A stretch of DNA of 64,000 nucleotides from JAJYQH01 sp036261615 (GCA_036261615.1 DATAKK010000015.1:1-64000), one strand, 5' to 3'. Shown: positions 32,690 through 45,230, counted from the stretch's first letter. Made by a program: numbers and translations. The notes: generated by a model from the sequence alone, not told the origin.

Positions 32690-33601
32690 ATGCATCACAG
32701 CTACATCGTCTTCGGGCGCCGATGGACCGCCCAGTGGACGTTCCTCCTCGGGATGAGCCTCATCATCGTCTTCTCGCTCGTTCCGGCCGTGGGGATCCTC
32801 GTCATCTCCTTCACCGACATCCGCTCGCTGCCGTTCCTGCCCACCCACTGGGTCGGATTCGAGAACTACCGCACGTTCTTCTCCTCGGCCCAGTTGGCGT
32901 ACAACACCAAGGCGCTCGAGAACACCTTCGAGTTCGCGATCTCCGTCACCGTGATCCAGAACGTCGTCGCCCTGTTCATCGCCGTGCTGCTCAACCAGGC
33001 GCTCAAGGGACGCACCTTCGCCCGGGCGATGGTCTTCCTACCGACGATCCTCGGCGTCACCGTCATCGGCCTGATCTTCTCGCTGATCTTCAACCCGTCC
33101 GGCGGCCCGGCCGAGGCGCTGTGGAACCTGTTCGGCGGCTCCAGCGCCTTCTTCGGCGACCCCGGCCTGGCCATGGCCCTGGTGATCTTCGTCCAGGTGT
33201 GGGCGGGCATCGGCGTGGCGGTGGTCATCTACCTCGCCGGTCTCCAGGCGATCCCGCAGGAGCTCTACGAGGTGGCCGACCTCGACGGCGCGAACCGATG
33301 GCAGCAGTTGCGGCAGGTGACGATCCCGCTGCTCGCCCCGTCCGTCACCGCGAACACCCTGCTCAGCGTCATCGGGACGCTGCAGAGCTACCAGCTGATC
33401 TACGTGCTGACCGGGCCGAGCAACCCGGCCACCCAGGTGCTGAGCCTCGCGATCTTCACCGCCGCGTTCGGCGGGGGAGCCGGCGGGTCGGTCGCCTCCC
33501 AGGGCTACGCGGCCGCGATCTCGATCGTCCAGTTCGTCATCGTCCTCATCGTGGCGCTGGCCACGCTGTTCTACCTCCGCAGGCGGGAGACCGCACTATG
33601 A
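32690..33601 (+). CDS. ABC carbohydrate transporter permease (MalF type)
   Basis: A 303-residue permease with six helices and the EAA loop YEVADLDGANRWQQLRQVTIP. GFENYRTFFSSAQLAYNTKALENTF before the core is typical of sugar permeases. ATG 32690 is chosen over a TTG one codon upstream; GGGGG lies just before. It overlaps the following permease by ATGA. Again, no ATPase gene is present in the cluster. Confidence 0.92.
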   Translation: MHHSYIVFGRRWTAQWTFLLGMSLIIVFSLVPAVGILVISFTDIRSLPFLPTHWVGFENYRTFFSSAQLAYNTKALENTFEFAISVTVIQNVVALFIAVLLNQALKGRTFARAMVFLPTILGVTVIGLIFSLIFNPSGGPAEALWNLFGGSSAFFGDPGLAMALVIFVQVWAGIGVAVVIYLAGLQAIPQELYEVADLDGANRWQQLRQVTIPLLAPSVTANTLLSVIGTLQSYQLIYVLTGPSNPATQVLSLAIFTAAFGGGAGGSVASQGYAAAISIVQFVIVLIVALATLFYLRRRETAL

Positions 33602-34485
33602 GCACCCTCACCGTCCCACCCGTGCGTCCGGCCGTCGCCGACCAGTTCGCCCCGAGCCCGCGCCGCCCGCAGCGTCTCGACGCCCTGCGCGTGCTGTCGT
33701 ACGTGCTCATGGCGATCGTCGTGCTCATCTACCTGTATCCGATCGCCTACCTCATCAACACCGCGCTGAAGAGCAACGACGAGTTCATCGCCAACCCCAA
33801 CGGGCTGGTGCGCCACCCGATGCTCAGCAACTTCGTCACCGCCTGGCGCCAGGGCGGGTTCGCGACCTCGGTGCTCAACTCCGTGCTCTACACCGCGGTG
33901 GCCGCGGGACTCGGCACCGTCACCAGCCTGATGATCGCCTTCCCCGTCGCCCGGGGCTACCTCAAGCACTCCAAGCTCTGGGCGGGACTGTTCGCGGCGA
34001 TGATGTTCCTGCCCAACACCCTGGTCACGTTGTTCCAGCTGGCGCTGCACCTGCACCTGTACGACACGAGGCTCGGCTACATGCTCATCCTCGCGTCCGG
34101 CGTTGGCGTCGGGCCGCTGCTCATCACCGGCTACCTCGGCTCGATCCCCCGGGAGATCGACGAGGCGGCGGCCATCGACGGGGCCGGGTATCTCAGGTAC
34201 CTGCTGACGTTCCTGCCGACGCTGCTGCGCCCGGTGCTGTCGACGACCTTCATCCTGCAGGCGATCGGGGTGTGGAACGACATCATCCTCGCGACCATCC
34301 TGTTCACCGACAAGTCGAAGTTCCCCGTCACCCTGGGCCTGTTCGCGTTCAAGGGCACCTACGTGAGCCAGTGGAGCCTGCTGTCGGCGGCGACGCTCAT
34401 CGTCGCCACCCCGCTGCTCGTCGTCTACGTGTTCCTCCAGCGCTATCTGGTCGCCAGCGTCGTCGGGGGCGCGGTCAAGGGCTGA
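33598..34485 (+). CDS. ABC carbohydrate transporter permease (MalG type)
   Basis: A 295-residue permease with an N-terminal cytoplasmic tail of about 25 residues, six helices, the EAA loop DEAAAIDGAGYLRYLLTFLP and the C-terminus RYLVASVVGGAVKG. Coupled by ATGA to the previous permease. It is followed by 103 bases of C-rich, weakly structured leader (34486-34588) before GH130; that stretch may suit Rho loading, but nothing specific was identified. Confidence 0.92.
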   Translation: MSTLTVPPVRPAVADQFAPSPRRPQRLDALRVLSYVLMAIVVLIYLYPIAYLINTALKSNDEFIANPNGLVRHPMLSNFVTAWRQGGFATSVLNSVLYTAVAAGLGTVTSLMIAFPVARGYLKHSKLWAGLFAAMMFLPNTLVTLFQLALHLHLYDTRLGYMLILASGVGVGPLLITGYLGSIPREIDEAAAIDGAGYLRYLLTFLPTLLRPVLSTTFILQAIGVWNDIILATILFTDKSKFPVTLGLFAFKGTYVSQWSLLSAATLIVATPLLVVYVFLQRYLVASVVGGAVKG

Positions 34486-34588
34486 GCGGACGCCGCCCCG
34501 CCCGCCCAACCCGCCACCCGTCACGACCCGGCCACCCGCTCCTGTCCTCATCCCCGTCCACCGCCCCCTCACGAGAAGGAACACCCGC

Positions 34589-35671
34589 ATGACCACCAGC
34601 CCGGCCCCCTCGGCCGCCCAGCCCTTCCCGTACCGCATGACCCGCGCCGGCGTCGTCATGCGACCCGACCCCGCCGACCCCAACCAGGCCGAGGGCGTGC
34701 TCAACCCGGCAGCCGGCTTCGCCCCCGACGGCCGGCTGCTGATGTTCCCGCGGCTGGTCGCCGAGGGGAACCGGTCACGGATCGCGGTCGGCGAGGTGCG
34801 GCTCACCGACGGCGTCCCCACCGGCGTCGCGCTGCAGGGCCTGGCGCTCGAACCCGACCGCGGCTGGGAGTACGGCTCCGACCACGGCGGCGTCGAGGAC
34901 CCACGGCTCACCTTCGTCGAGCCGCTCGGGCTCTACGTGATGACCTACGTCGCCTACGGTCCGACCGGCGCGCGTCCCGCCCTCGCCGTGTCGCGGGACC
35001 TGGCCGAGTGGGAGCGGCTCGGCCCGGTGCTGTTCGAGTACGACGACGCCCTGCACACCGACCTCAACCTGTTCTCCAACAAGGACGTGCTGTGGTTCCC
35101 CGACGCCGTGCCGGGGCCCGACGGGACGCCGTGCCTCGCCTTCCTGCACCGGCCCACCTTCGAGATCGTCGGCCAGGAACCCGACTTACCGGCCGGCGTC
35201 AGCGACCGGCGTCCGGGTATCTGGATCGGCTACGTCTCCCTGGACGCCGCGCAGCGCGACATCCGCGCGCTCACCCACGTGTGGGGCAACCGCGAGCTCG
35301 CGCACAGCCAGTACGCGTGGGAGTCGCTCAAGATCGGCGGCGGCCCGCCCCCCATCCGGGTGCCGGAGGGCTGGCTGCTGCTGCACCACGGGGTCACCGG
35401 GACGATGACCGAGAACCCGTTCGAGCTGCAGAAGAACGTCTTCTACTCCGCCGGCGGCATGATCCTCTCCGCGGAGGACCCGACCGTCGTCACCCACCGG
35501 ACGGTGGAGCCGCTGCTCGCGCCCGAGACCGACGAGGAGCGGGTCGGCATCGTGGGCAACGTCGTCTTCCCCACCGCGATCGCCGAGGTCGACGGCGTCC
35601 TCTACTGCTTCTACGGGATGGCCGACGAGGCGATCGGCGTGGCGCGGATCGATCGGGTCGAGGGAGCCTGA
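34589..35671 (+). CDS. GH130-type glycoside phosphorylase/hydrolase
   Basis: A 360-residue five-bladed propeller enzyme. GVLNPAAGFAPDGRLLMFPR, the acidic GGVEDPRLTFVEPLGLYVMTY and the final VDGVLYCFYGMADEAIG fit GH130, whose members phosphorolyse or hydrolyse beta-mannosides. The related GH43/GH117 propellers cannot be excluded, and the arabinosidase next door makes an arabinoside substrate conceivable. Cytosolic, no signal peptide; RBS GAAGGA. Codon 200 (35186-35188) is TTA, the only in-frame TTA noticed in the window, read by the UAA tRNA at 49483-49556. Confidence 0.85.
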   Translation: MTTSPAPSAAQPFPYRMTRAGVVMRPDPADPNQAEGVLNPAAGFAPDGRLLMFPRLVAEGNRSRIAVGEVRLTDGVPTGVALQGLALEPDRGWEYGSDHGGVEDPRLTFVEPLGLYVMTYVAYGPTGARPALAVSRDLAEWERLGPVLFEYDDALHTDLNLFSNKDVLWFPDAVPGPDGTPCLAFLHRPTFEIVGQEPDLPAGVSDRRPGIWIGYVSLDAAQRDIRALTHVWGNRELAHSQYAWESLKIGGGPPPIRVPEGWLLLHHGVTGTMTENPFELQKNVFYSAGGMILSAEDPTVVTHRTVEPLLAPETDEERVGIVGNVVFPTAIAEVDGVLYCFYGMADEAIGVARIDRVEGA

Positions 35672-35761
35672 GGAGCGACCGAGGAGTAGACGGCCGCCGG
35701 GGTCGTGGGGCACGCGGATAGGGTTTTGTTCACCCCTTACTCCCAATTGAGAGGATCCCCC

Positions 35762-37285
35762 ATGACCACGGCGGTCATCAACCTCGACCTGCCCGGCGCG
35801 CGGATCAGCCGGCACCTCTACGGGCACTTCGCGGAGCACCTCGGCCACTGCATCTACGGCGGCTTCTGGGTGGGCGAGGACTCCGAGATCCCCAACGTGC
35901 GCGGCATCCGCACCGACGTCGTCGAGGCGCTGCGCGACCTCAACATCCCGAACCTGCGCTGGCCGGGCGGCTGCTTCGCCGACGAGTACCACTGGCGCGA
36001 CGGCATCGGCCCGCGCGACCAGCGTCCGAGCATGGTGAACACCCACTGGGGCAACGTCGTCGAGGACAACTCGTTCGGCACCCACGAGTTCATGGACCTC
36101 TGCGAGCAGCTCGGCGCCGACCCCTACATCTGCGGCAACGTGGGCTCGGGGACGGTGCGCGAGATGGCCGACTGGGTCGAGTACCTCACCCGGGGCGGCA
36201 CCGCGCCGATGTCGGAGCTGCGCCGCGAGAACGGGCGCGACGAGCCGTGGCGGGTGCCGTTCTGGGGCATCGGCAACGAGTCGTGGGGCTGCGGCGGCAA
36301 CATGCGACCCGAGCACTACGTCGACCTCGCCCGGCAGTACTCCACCTTCTGCCGCGAGCACGACGGCAACACGCTGTACAAGATCGCGTGCGGCGCCAAC
36401 GTCGACGACTACCACTGGACCGAGGTGCTCATGAAGACCCTCGGCGACCTCGGGTGGGGCTGCAACCCGCGGCACTTCTTCGACGCGATCTCGCTGCACA
36501 ACTACACACACCCCGGCGAGTGGGAGCCCAAGCACTCCGCCACCGAGTTCGACGCGGACGACTACTACGACACCCTCCGCGCGGCCCGGCGCACCGAGGA
36601 GCTCGTCTCCCGGCACGCGACGATCATGGACGTCTACGACCCCGCGAAGCGGATCGGGCTGGTGCTCGACGAGTGGGGCACCTGGTTCGCGCCGACGCCC
36701 GGCAGCAACCCCCGGTTCCTCGAGCAGCAGAACACCATGCGCGACGCCCTCGTCGCCGCGGTGCACTTCGACGGGTTCCACCGGCACGCCGACCGGCTGG
36801 TGATGGCCAACATCGCCCAGACCGTCAACGTGCTCCAGGCGGTGCTGCTCACCGACGGTGCGACCCTCATCCGCACGCCGACCTTCCACGTGTTCGAGAT
36901 GAACAAGGGCCACCAGGACGCCGCCGCGCTCGCCGTGCAGTGGCGCGAGTCCGTGCCCACCCAGCCCGTCGCCGGAGGCGAGCTCGAACTGGTGTCCGCC
37001 TCGGCCAGCGTCCGCGACGACGCCGCGCTGCTCTCGGTGTCGAACCTCGACATCGAGGCCGAGCGCAGCGTCGAGTTCGACCTGCGGGGCCGCGGCGTCC
37101 GTGAGGTGTCGGCCCGCATCCTCGCCTCGGGGTCCGCGACCGACCACAACACCGCCGACCAGGTCGACAGGGTCGCGCCGGCCGCGTTCGACGGGGCGAG
37201 CCTCGATGGGGGCCTGCTGCGGGTCACCCTGCCACCGGCCAGCTTCGTCACCGTGCGGCTGGCCCTGGAGGGCGCCCGGGCCTGA
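35762..37285 (+). CDS. Alpha-L-arabinofuranosidase, GH51
   Basis: Releases L-arabinose from arabinan, arabinoxylan or arabinogalactan oligosaccharides. 507 residues: N-terminal SRHLYGHFAEHLGHCIYGG, NLRWPGGCFADEYHW, acid/base Glu173 in WGIGNESWG and nucleophile Glu304 in LVLDEWGTW, then a beta-sandwich C-terminal domain. No signal peptide, so it works on imported oligosaccharides. GAGAGG precedes ATG 35762. It is last in the LacI module and strongly suggests arabino-oligosaccharides as the imported sugar. Confidence 0.95.
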   Translation: MTTAVINLDLPGARISRHLYGHFAEHLGHCIYGGFWVGEDSEIPNVRGIRTDVVEALRDLNIPNLRWPGGCFADEYHWRDGIGPRDQRPSMVNTHWGNVVEDNSFGTHEFMDLCEQLGADPYICGNVGSGTVREMADWVEYLTRGGTAPMSELRRENGRDEPWRVPFWGIGNESWGCGGNMRPEHYVDLARQYSTFCREHDGNTLYKIACGANVDDYHWTEVLMKTLGDLGWGCNPRHFFDAISLHNYTHPGEWEPKHSATEFDADDYYDTLRAARRTEELVSRHATIMDVYDPAKRIGLVLDEWGTWFAPTPGSNPRFLEQQNTMRDALVAAVHFDGFHRHADRLVMANIAQTVNVLQAVLLTDGATLIRTPTFHVFEMNKGHQDAAALAVQWRESVPTQPVAGGELELVSASASVRDDAALLSVSNLDIEAERSVEFDLRGRGVREVSARILASGSATDHNTADQVDRVAPAAFDGASLDGGLLRVTLPPASFVTVRLALEGARA

Positions 37286-37304
37286 GGCTCGGGACGCCGC
37301 CCGC

Positions 37305-38549
37305 TCAGCGCCGCCGGCCTCGCAGCACCCGCACCCCGTGTGCCGGGATGTGCAGCTCGAGGTCGGCGGCGTCCAGCACCTGCCCCTCCCAGAGGTCGCG
37401 GACGCCGCCGTCGGCCAGTCCCACGTCGGCGCGGCGGATGAGCTGCCGGGTGGGCCGCGTGCCGAGCCAGAACACCGCCACCGAGCGCTCGTCGCCGTGG
37501 TCGGCGGCCCAGACCACGAGCGACTCGTCGCGCACGATCTCGCGCGACCACTCGTTGGTGAGCAGGTCGAGCACGTCGTCGTTGGTGAGCAGGGCGATCG
37601 TCTCGCCGCGGGTGCGCGGCAGGTCGCCGCCGAGCATGAGCGGTGAGCGGGCGATGCACCAGAGCGTGACCATCGTCCGCTGCTCCTCGAGGGTGAGCGC
37701 GCAGTCGCGCTCGAGGCCGACGTGGGCGCGGACCGCCAGCCGGCCCAACGGGAGCATGTCGGCGTCCGCGAAGCCCTGGCGCAGGTCGGCGGCCGCCCAG
37801 CGCGCGAGCCGCTGGAACTGCTCGAGCAGGTCGGGCCAGCTGTCCCACAGGTCGTCGGAGATCCGCCACATGGTGGCGCACCGCTCGAGCACCTCCTGGT
37901 GGACGAGCGACACCTCGCGGCCGGGGGAGAGGCTCAGTTGGATGTCGCGACCGCTGCGGGCGATGGCCGTGCTGTAGGCCTCGATGTCGGCCCGGGAGAA
38001 GGGGAACAGGACGTCGTCGAGCTTGACGAAGTCGACGCCCCACTCGGCGAGCAGGGCGACCTGGGCGTCGTACCAGGCCTGGGCGCCCGGGTGGTCGTGC
38101 CGCAGCCCGTAGTTGTCGGGGTTCCACGGGCAGGTGTCGGAGGTGTCGGCGATCTCGTCGCACGTCCACTCGGTGCCCAGCACCGGCAGTCGCTGCTCGA
38201 CCGCGGCCCTGGGCACGCCCCGCATGACGTGGACGCCGAACCTCAGGCCCAGCTCGTGCACGGTGCGGGCCAGGGCGGTGAATCCGCCGCCGTCGGACGC
38301 CGACGGGAACCGGACCCGGCTGGGCAGCTGGCGTCCCCACGCGTCGAGCGCCGGCCGCGCGTGGTCGTTGTAGTCGTGGGCGCCGGGATCGTCCTCGTAC
38401 CACTGGATGTCGACGACCACGGTGTCCCACCCGTGGGGGAGGAGCCGCTCGTGGATGAAGCGCGCGTTCTCGAGCACGTCGTCCTCGGTGACCGAGCCGC
38501 CGAAGCAGTCCCACGAGTTCCACCCCATCGGTGGTCGGGTGCGTGACAT
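37305..38549 (-). CDS. Alpha-galactosidase-type enzyme, GH27
   Basis: A 414-residue TIM-barrel plus beta-sandwich hydrolase. It opens with MGWNSWDCFGGSV, shows TVVVDIQWYEDD, the nucleophile Asp178 in DFVKLDD, the acid/base aspartate in MWRISDDLWDSW and the late IARSPLMLGGDLPR. GH27 includes alpha-galactosidase, alpha-N-acetylgalactosaminidase and beta-L-arabinopyranosidase; the arabinose context leaves the last open. Cytosolic. AGGAGG precedes ATG 38549. It converges on the GH51 gene and has its own operator-like palindrome upstream. Confidence 0.92.
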   Translation of the reverse strand: MSRTRPPMGWNSWDCFGGSVTEDDVLENARFIHERLLPHGWDTVVVDIQWYEDDPGAHDYNDHARPALDAWGRQLPSRVRFPSASDGGGFTALARTVHELGLRFGVHVMRGVPRAAVEQRLPVLGTEWTCDEIADTSDTCPWNPDNYGLRHDHPGAQAWYDAQVALLAEWGVDFVKLDDVLFPFSRADIEAYSTAIARSGRDIQLSLSPGREVSLVHQEVLERCATMWRISDDLWDSWPDLLEQFQRLARWAAADLRQGFADADMLPLGRLAVRAHVGLERDCALTLEEQRTMVTLWCIARSPLMLGGDLPRTRGETIALLTNDDVLDLLTNEWSREIVRDESLVVWAADHGDERSVAVFWLGTRPTRQLIRRADVGLADGGVRDLWEGQVLDAADLELHIPAHGVRVLRGRRR

Positions 38550-38572
38550 GAGGGCCTCCTGGCGGCGAGGGA

Positions 38573-38584
38573 GTGAACGGTCAC
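38573..38584. promoter_or_regulatory. Operator candidate GTGAACGGTCAC
   Basis: A near-palindrome 24-35 bases before the GH27 start, differing by one base from GTGACCGGTCAC at 7854-7865, which has a similar position before an AKR gene. Confidence 0.4.
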
Positions 38585-38884
38585 AACGCGAGACGATCCT
38601 ACGGACCCGGGCGTGCCGGCGTCCCGGATCGCCGGGCGCGGACGCCGGAACCTCCGAATCGGCGGTCCAGAGGGCGGTTCTCGGTCGTGGTGGCCCGCGA
38701 CCCCCCGAGTCGCCCGCGGATCGGGAGGTTCGTCGCCGGGAGGGGCCGGTTTCCGTCCCGGCGTCCGCCTCGGGTAGCATTGCGGGGTTGCCTGGCGAGG
38801 GACGAGACGGCTCGTTCGTGATCGACTGACACCTCCTCCCTCGGTGGCCTGCGCACGACGAATCGACGAGGTTGAGGAGAAGAC
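38585..38884. other. Divergent region: hairpin and rplY leader
   Basis: 300 bases between GH27 and rplY. GAACCTCC (38648-38655) pairs with GGAGGTTC (38724-38731) across a 68-base interior with further partial pairing. TAGCAT near 38774 is a -10 candidate for rplY, giving a leader of about 100 bases with GAGGAGA before the ATG. GGCGTCC/GGACGCC copies are dense at 38617-38646. No gene seen. Confidence 0.6.
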
Positions 38885-39496
38885 ATGGCTGAGATCAAGC
38901 TGGCGGCCGAGAGCCGCACCGAGTTCGGCAAGGGCGCCGCGCGCCGCATCCGCCGCGAGAACAAGGTGCCCGCGGTCATTTACGGGCACGGCACCGACCC
39001 GATCCACATCACGCTGCCCGGTCACGAGACGCTGCTCGCGCTGCGTCAGGCCAACGCCGTGCTGACGATCCTCATCGACGGCACCAACGAGCAGCTCGCG
39101 CTCGCCAAGCAGGTTCAGCGCGACGTCATCAGGGGCTTCGTCAAGCACGTCGACCTCGTCGTCGTGCGCCGCGGTGAGAAGGTCGTCGTCGACGTCCCGC
39201 TGCACGTCGTGGGCGACTCCGCTCCCGACACCACGGTCAACGTCGAGCACCAGACGATCAGCGTGCGCACCGAGGCCACCCACATCCCCACCGGCATCGA
39301 GGTGTCGGTCGAGGGCCTCGAGGCCGGCACCCAGATCCTGCTCGGCGACATCAAGCTCCCGGAGGGTACCGAACTGCACGGCGACCCGGAGGCGCTGGCC
39401 GTGCACGTCACCGTTGCCGCGGTGCAGCAGCTCGAGACCGAGGGCGAGGCCACCGAGGAGGCCGCGACCGAGACCGAGGAGACCCCGGAGGCCTGA
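38885..39496 (+). CDS. rplY: Ribosomal protein bL25, CTC form
   Basis: Binds 5S rRNA in the large subunit. The 203-residue protein has the L25 domain (AAESRTEFGKGAARRIRREN, VPAVIYGHG) in residues 1-95, the TL5/CTC beta-domain in about 96-185, and an acidic tail of Glu/Ala/Thr. This two-domain form is usual in actinobacteria. Followed after 22 bases by pth. Confidence 0.96.
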   Translation: MAEIKLAAESRTEFGKGAARRIRRENKVPAVIYGHGTDPIHITLPGHETLLALRQANAVLTILIDGTNEQLALAKQVQRDVIRGFVKHVDLVVVRRGEKVVVDVPLHVVGDSAPDTTVNVEHQTISVRTEATHIPTGIEVSVEGLEAGTQILLGDIKLPEGTELHGDPEALAVHVTVAAVQQLETEGEATEEAATETEETPEA

Positions 39497-39518
39497 CGGT
39501 CGTCGGACGACACTCGCT

Positions 39519-40118
39519 ATGACGACGTGGATGGTGGTCGGGCTCGGGAATCCGGGCCCGACCTACTCGTTCACCCGGCACAACGTCGGCTTCATGGTGG
39601 CCGACGAGCTCGCCCGCAGGGCTCGCGGCTCCTGGTCGGCGCCCCGCGGGATGCGGGCGGACGTCCTCGAGACCCGGATCGGGGCGGCGGGTGTCGGCGT
39701 CCCCGCTGCGGACGCCGAGCGGCTGGTGCTCGTCAAGCCCCGCACCTTCATGAACGAGTCGGGGCAGGCGGTGCGGAAGCTGGCGGCCTTCCACAAGGTG
39801 CCGGCCGACCGGGTCGTGGCGATCCACGACGAGCTCGACCTCGACCTCGGCCAGATCCGGCTCAAGCTCGGCGGCGGTGACAACGGGCACAACGGGCTCA
39901 AGTCGCTGCGCGCCCACCTCGGCACCGGCGACTTCCACCGCGTCCGCGTCGGCATCGGACGCCCACCGGGCCGGCAGGCGGCCGCCGACTACGTACTCGC
40001 CCCGATTCCCACGAGCCTGCGCACCGACGTCGAACTCGAGGTCTCCCGGGCCGCGGACGCCGTCGAGACCCTCCTCACCGCCGGACTCGAGACCGCCCAG
40101 AACCGCTTCAACGGCTGA
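39519..40118 (+). CDS. pth: Peptidyl-tRNA hydrolase
   Basis: Releases peptides from prematurely dropped peptidyl-tRNA. 199 residues with VVGLGNPGPTYSFTRHNVGF (catalytic His in RHNVGF), LVKPRTFMNESGQAV, VAIHDELDLDLGQIRLKLGG (catalytic Asp) and GHNGLKSL. ATG 39519 matches the family N-terminus. The usual neighbours rplY and mfd flank it; a family D repeat separates it from mfd. Confidence 0.96.
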   Translation: MTTWMVVGLGNPGPTYSFTRHNVGFMVADELARRARGSWSAPRGMRADVLETRIGAAGVGVPAADAERLVLVKPRTFMNESGQAVRKLAAFHKVPADRVVAIHDELDLDLGQIRLKLGGGDNGHNGLKSLRAHLGTGDFHRVRVGIGRPPGRQAAADYVLAPIPTSLRTDVELEVSRAADAVETLLTAGLETAQNRFNG

Positions 40119-40140
40119 CCCCCCGCGCTCGGGTTCCCGC

Positions 40141-40221
40141 GGCGTACGAGTTGATCGCCGCGGCGTACGAGGTGTCCGTTCCGAGCCCACATCTCGTACG
40201 CCGTCAGTCATCTTGTACGCC
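40141..40221. repeat. Family D four-arm GTACG element, copy 3
   Basis: GGCGTACGAG at 40141 and 40162, CTCGTACGCC at 40193 and CTTGTACGCC at 40212; spacings 21/31/19 as in copy 1. TCAGTCAT separates the right arms. It begins 23 bases after the pth stop, ahead of mfd, on a gap of 213 bases. Confidence 0.85.
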
Positions 40222-40331
40222 GACCGGAACCGGACCCCCGGGACTCCGCCCTGGGCGAACGGACGCCGCCCAGCCGCCGATGACGCTCCCGGCCGGGGCC
40301 CCACGCCGAACGACCCGAGTACGGTTGTGCG

Positions 40332-43922
<3,591 letters not shown>

Positions 43923-44011
43923 CCGGGCGTGCCCGGCCCGTGCGAGGGGGCCGGCGCCAACACGGCTAGACTCGCTCGCGACGACTCGGACTGGCTGTGG
44001 GAGGACTTTTC

Positions 44012-44527
44012 ATGTCGGCTGCTCGTGTGATCGCCGCGGTGGTGTCCGTGGCGGCCCTGGCCGGATGCGCCGTGCCCTCCGGCGGCACCGCGTTCGATGT
44101 CAACGGCTCGACCATCTCCACCCGCGACGTCGACCGCGCCGCCACCGACTGCGCGAAGCTCGTCGGCAGCACGCCCGACAAGATCCGGGTGCAGGTCGCG
44201 ACGATGTACCTCCAGGGCCTGATCGCCGAGCAGGTGGCGACGAACACGAACGTCACCGTCTCCGACGCCGAGAAGTCCTCGGTGGCCAAGAGCCAGAACC
44301 TCGGCCCGCTCATGGACGGCGGCGCGTGCCAGGCGGCCGTCGAGACCTGGCTCAACATCGCCGTCGTGCAGCAGAAGCTCGGCGCGCAGAAGCTGGCCGC
44401 CGAGGCGAAGAAGCTCGACGTCAAGGTCAACCCGATCTTCGGGCCGTTCAAGGCGAGCAACCTCAGCCTGCCGGGCGGCTCCGGGTCGCTGTCCAACCAG
44501 GGCAGCTCGCCGGTCACCCTCCCCTGA
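44012..44527 (+). CDS. SurA N-terminal-like lipoprotein
   Basis: A 171-residue lipoprotein (VIAAVVSVAALAGCAV). The mature part, VNGSTISTRDVDRAATDC and then helical DKIRVQVATMYLQGLIAEQV, resembles the N-terminal chaperone domain of SurA/PrsA-type foldases, with no prolyl-isomerase domain. A gene of this type between mfd and mazG is a recurrent actinobacterial arrangement. TAGACT near 43965 with a leader and GGGAGGA gives normal initiation at ATG 44012. Role: probably folding of exported proteins; not proven. Confidence 0.75.
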   Translation: MSAARVIAAVVSVAALAGCAVPSGGTAFDVNGSTISTRDVDRAATDCAKLVGSTPDKIRVQVATMYLQGLIAEQVATNTNVTVSDAEKSSVAKSQNLGPLMDGGACQAAVETWLNIAVVQQKLGAQKLAAEAKKLDVKVNPIFGPFKASNLSLPGGSGSLSNQGSSPVTLP

Positions 44528-44543
44528 CAACGGGCGGCGGCTG

Positions 44544-45230
44544 ATGGCGGCACCCGTGATCCCACCCGAGCCGGACGCCGGCGGCGTCCGGGGGCTCGTC
44601 GAGGTGATGTGGCGGCTCCGCCGCGAGTGCCCCTGGGACGCCGAGCAGACCCACGAGAGCCTCGTCACCTACCTCGTCGAGGAGGCGGCAGAGGTGATCG
44701 ACGCCATCGAGACCGGCACGCCCGACGACCTCCGCGAGGAACTCGGCGACCTGCTGCTGCAGGTGGTGTTCCACTGCGAGATCGAGGCCCAGCGCGGCGG
44801 CTTCACCCTCGACGAGGTCGCCGACGGCATCGCCGCTAAGCTCGTCCGGCGCCACCCCTACGTCTTCGGGGACGCCGACCTGCCCGACGACCTGCTCGGG
44901 TCGTGGGAGGCGCGCAAGCGCGCCGAGAAGCAGCGCACCTCCGCCCTCGACGGCATCCCCGACTCCCTCGCCACTCTCGCCCGCGCCCACAAGGTGATCG
45001 GCCGCAGCCGGCAGCACGGGGTGGCGCCCGCACTCTCCGAAGCCGACGACGGCGACATCGGCGCCCAGATCCTCTCCCTGGTGGCCCGGGCGCAGGAGGC
45101 CGGGATCGACGCCGACCAGGCCACCCGGCAGGCGTTGCGGGCCCTGGAAGCACGGATCCGGGACGGTGAGAGCGCCGGTGACGGAACCTCCGGGTTGGGT
45201 GCCGCACCTGATGGCGGGCCGATAGGCTGA
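44544..45230 (+). CDS. mazG: Nucleoside triphosphate pyrophosphohydrolase MazG
   Basis: Hydrolyses non-canonical or excess NTPs to NMP and pyrophosphate. 228 residues. The first MazG domain is complete: LRRECPWDAEQTHESLVTYL, VEEAAEVIDAIETG, EELGDLLLQVVFHCEI (the EEXXD-type magnesium site). A shorter second half, residues 120-210, is a degenerate repeat, as in mycobacterial MazG. ATG 44544 starts 17 bases after the lipoprotein stop; eno follows. Confidence 0.93.
   Translation: MAAPVIPPEPDAGGVRGLVEVMWRLRRECPWDAEQTHESLVTYLVEEAAEVIDAIETGTPDDLREELGDLLLQVVFHCEIEAQRGGFTLDEVADGIAAKLVRRHPYVFGDADLPDDLLGSWEARKRAEKQRTSALDGIPDSLATLARAHKVIGRSRQHGVAPALSEADDGDIGAQILSLVARAQEAGIDADQATRQALRALEARIRDGESAGDGTSGLGAAPDGGPIG

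Noticed and set aside
30104..38549. Transposon or integrative element carrying the sugar module
   Set aside because: No transposase, integrase, terminal repeats or target duplication were found at the borders; the insertion idea rests on synteny only.
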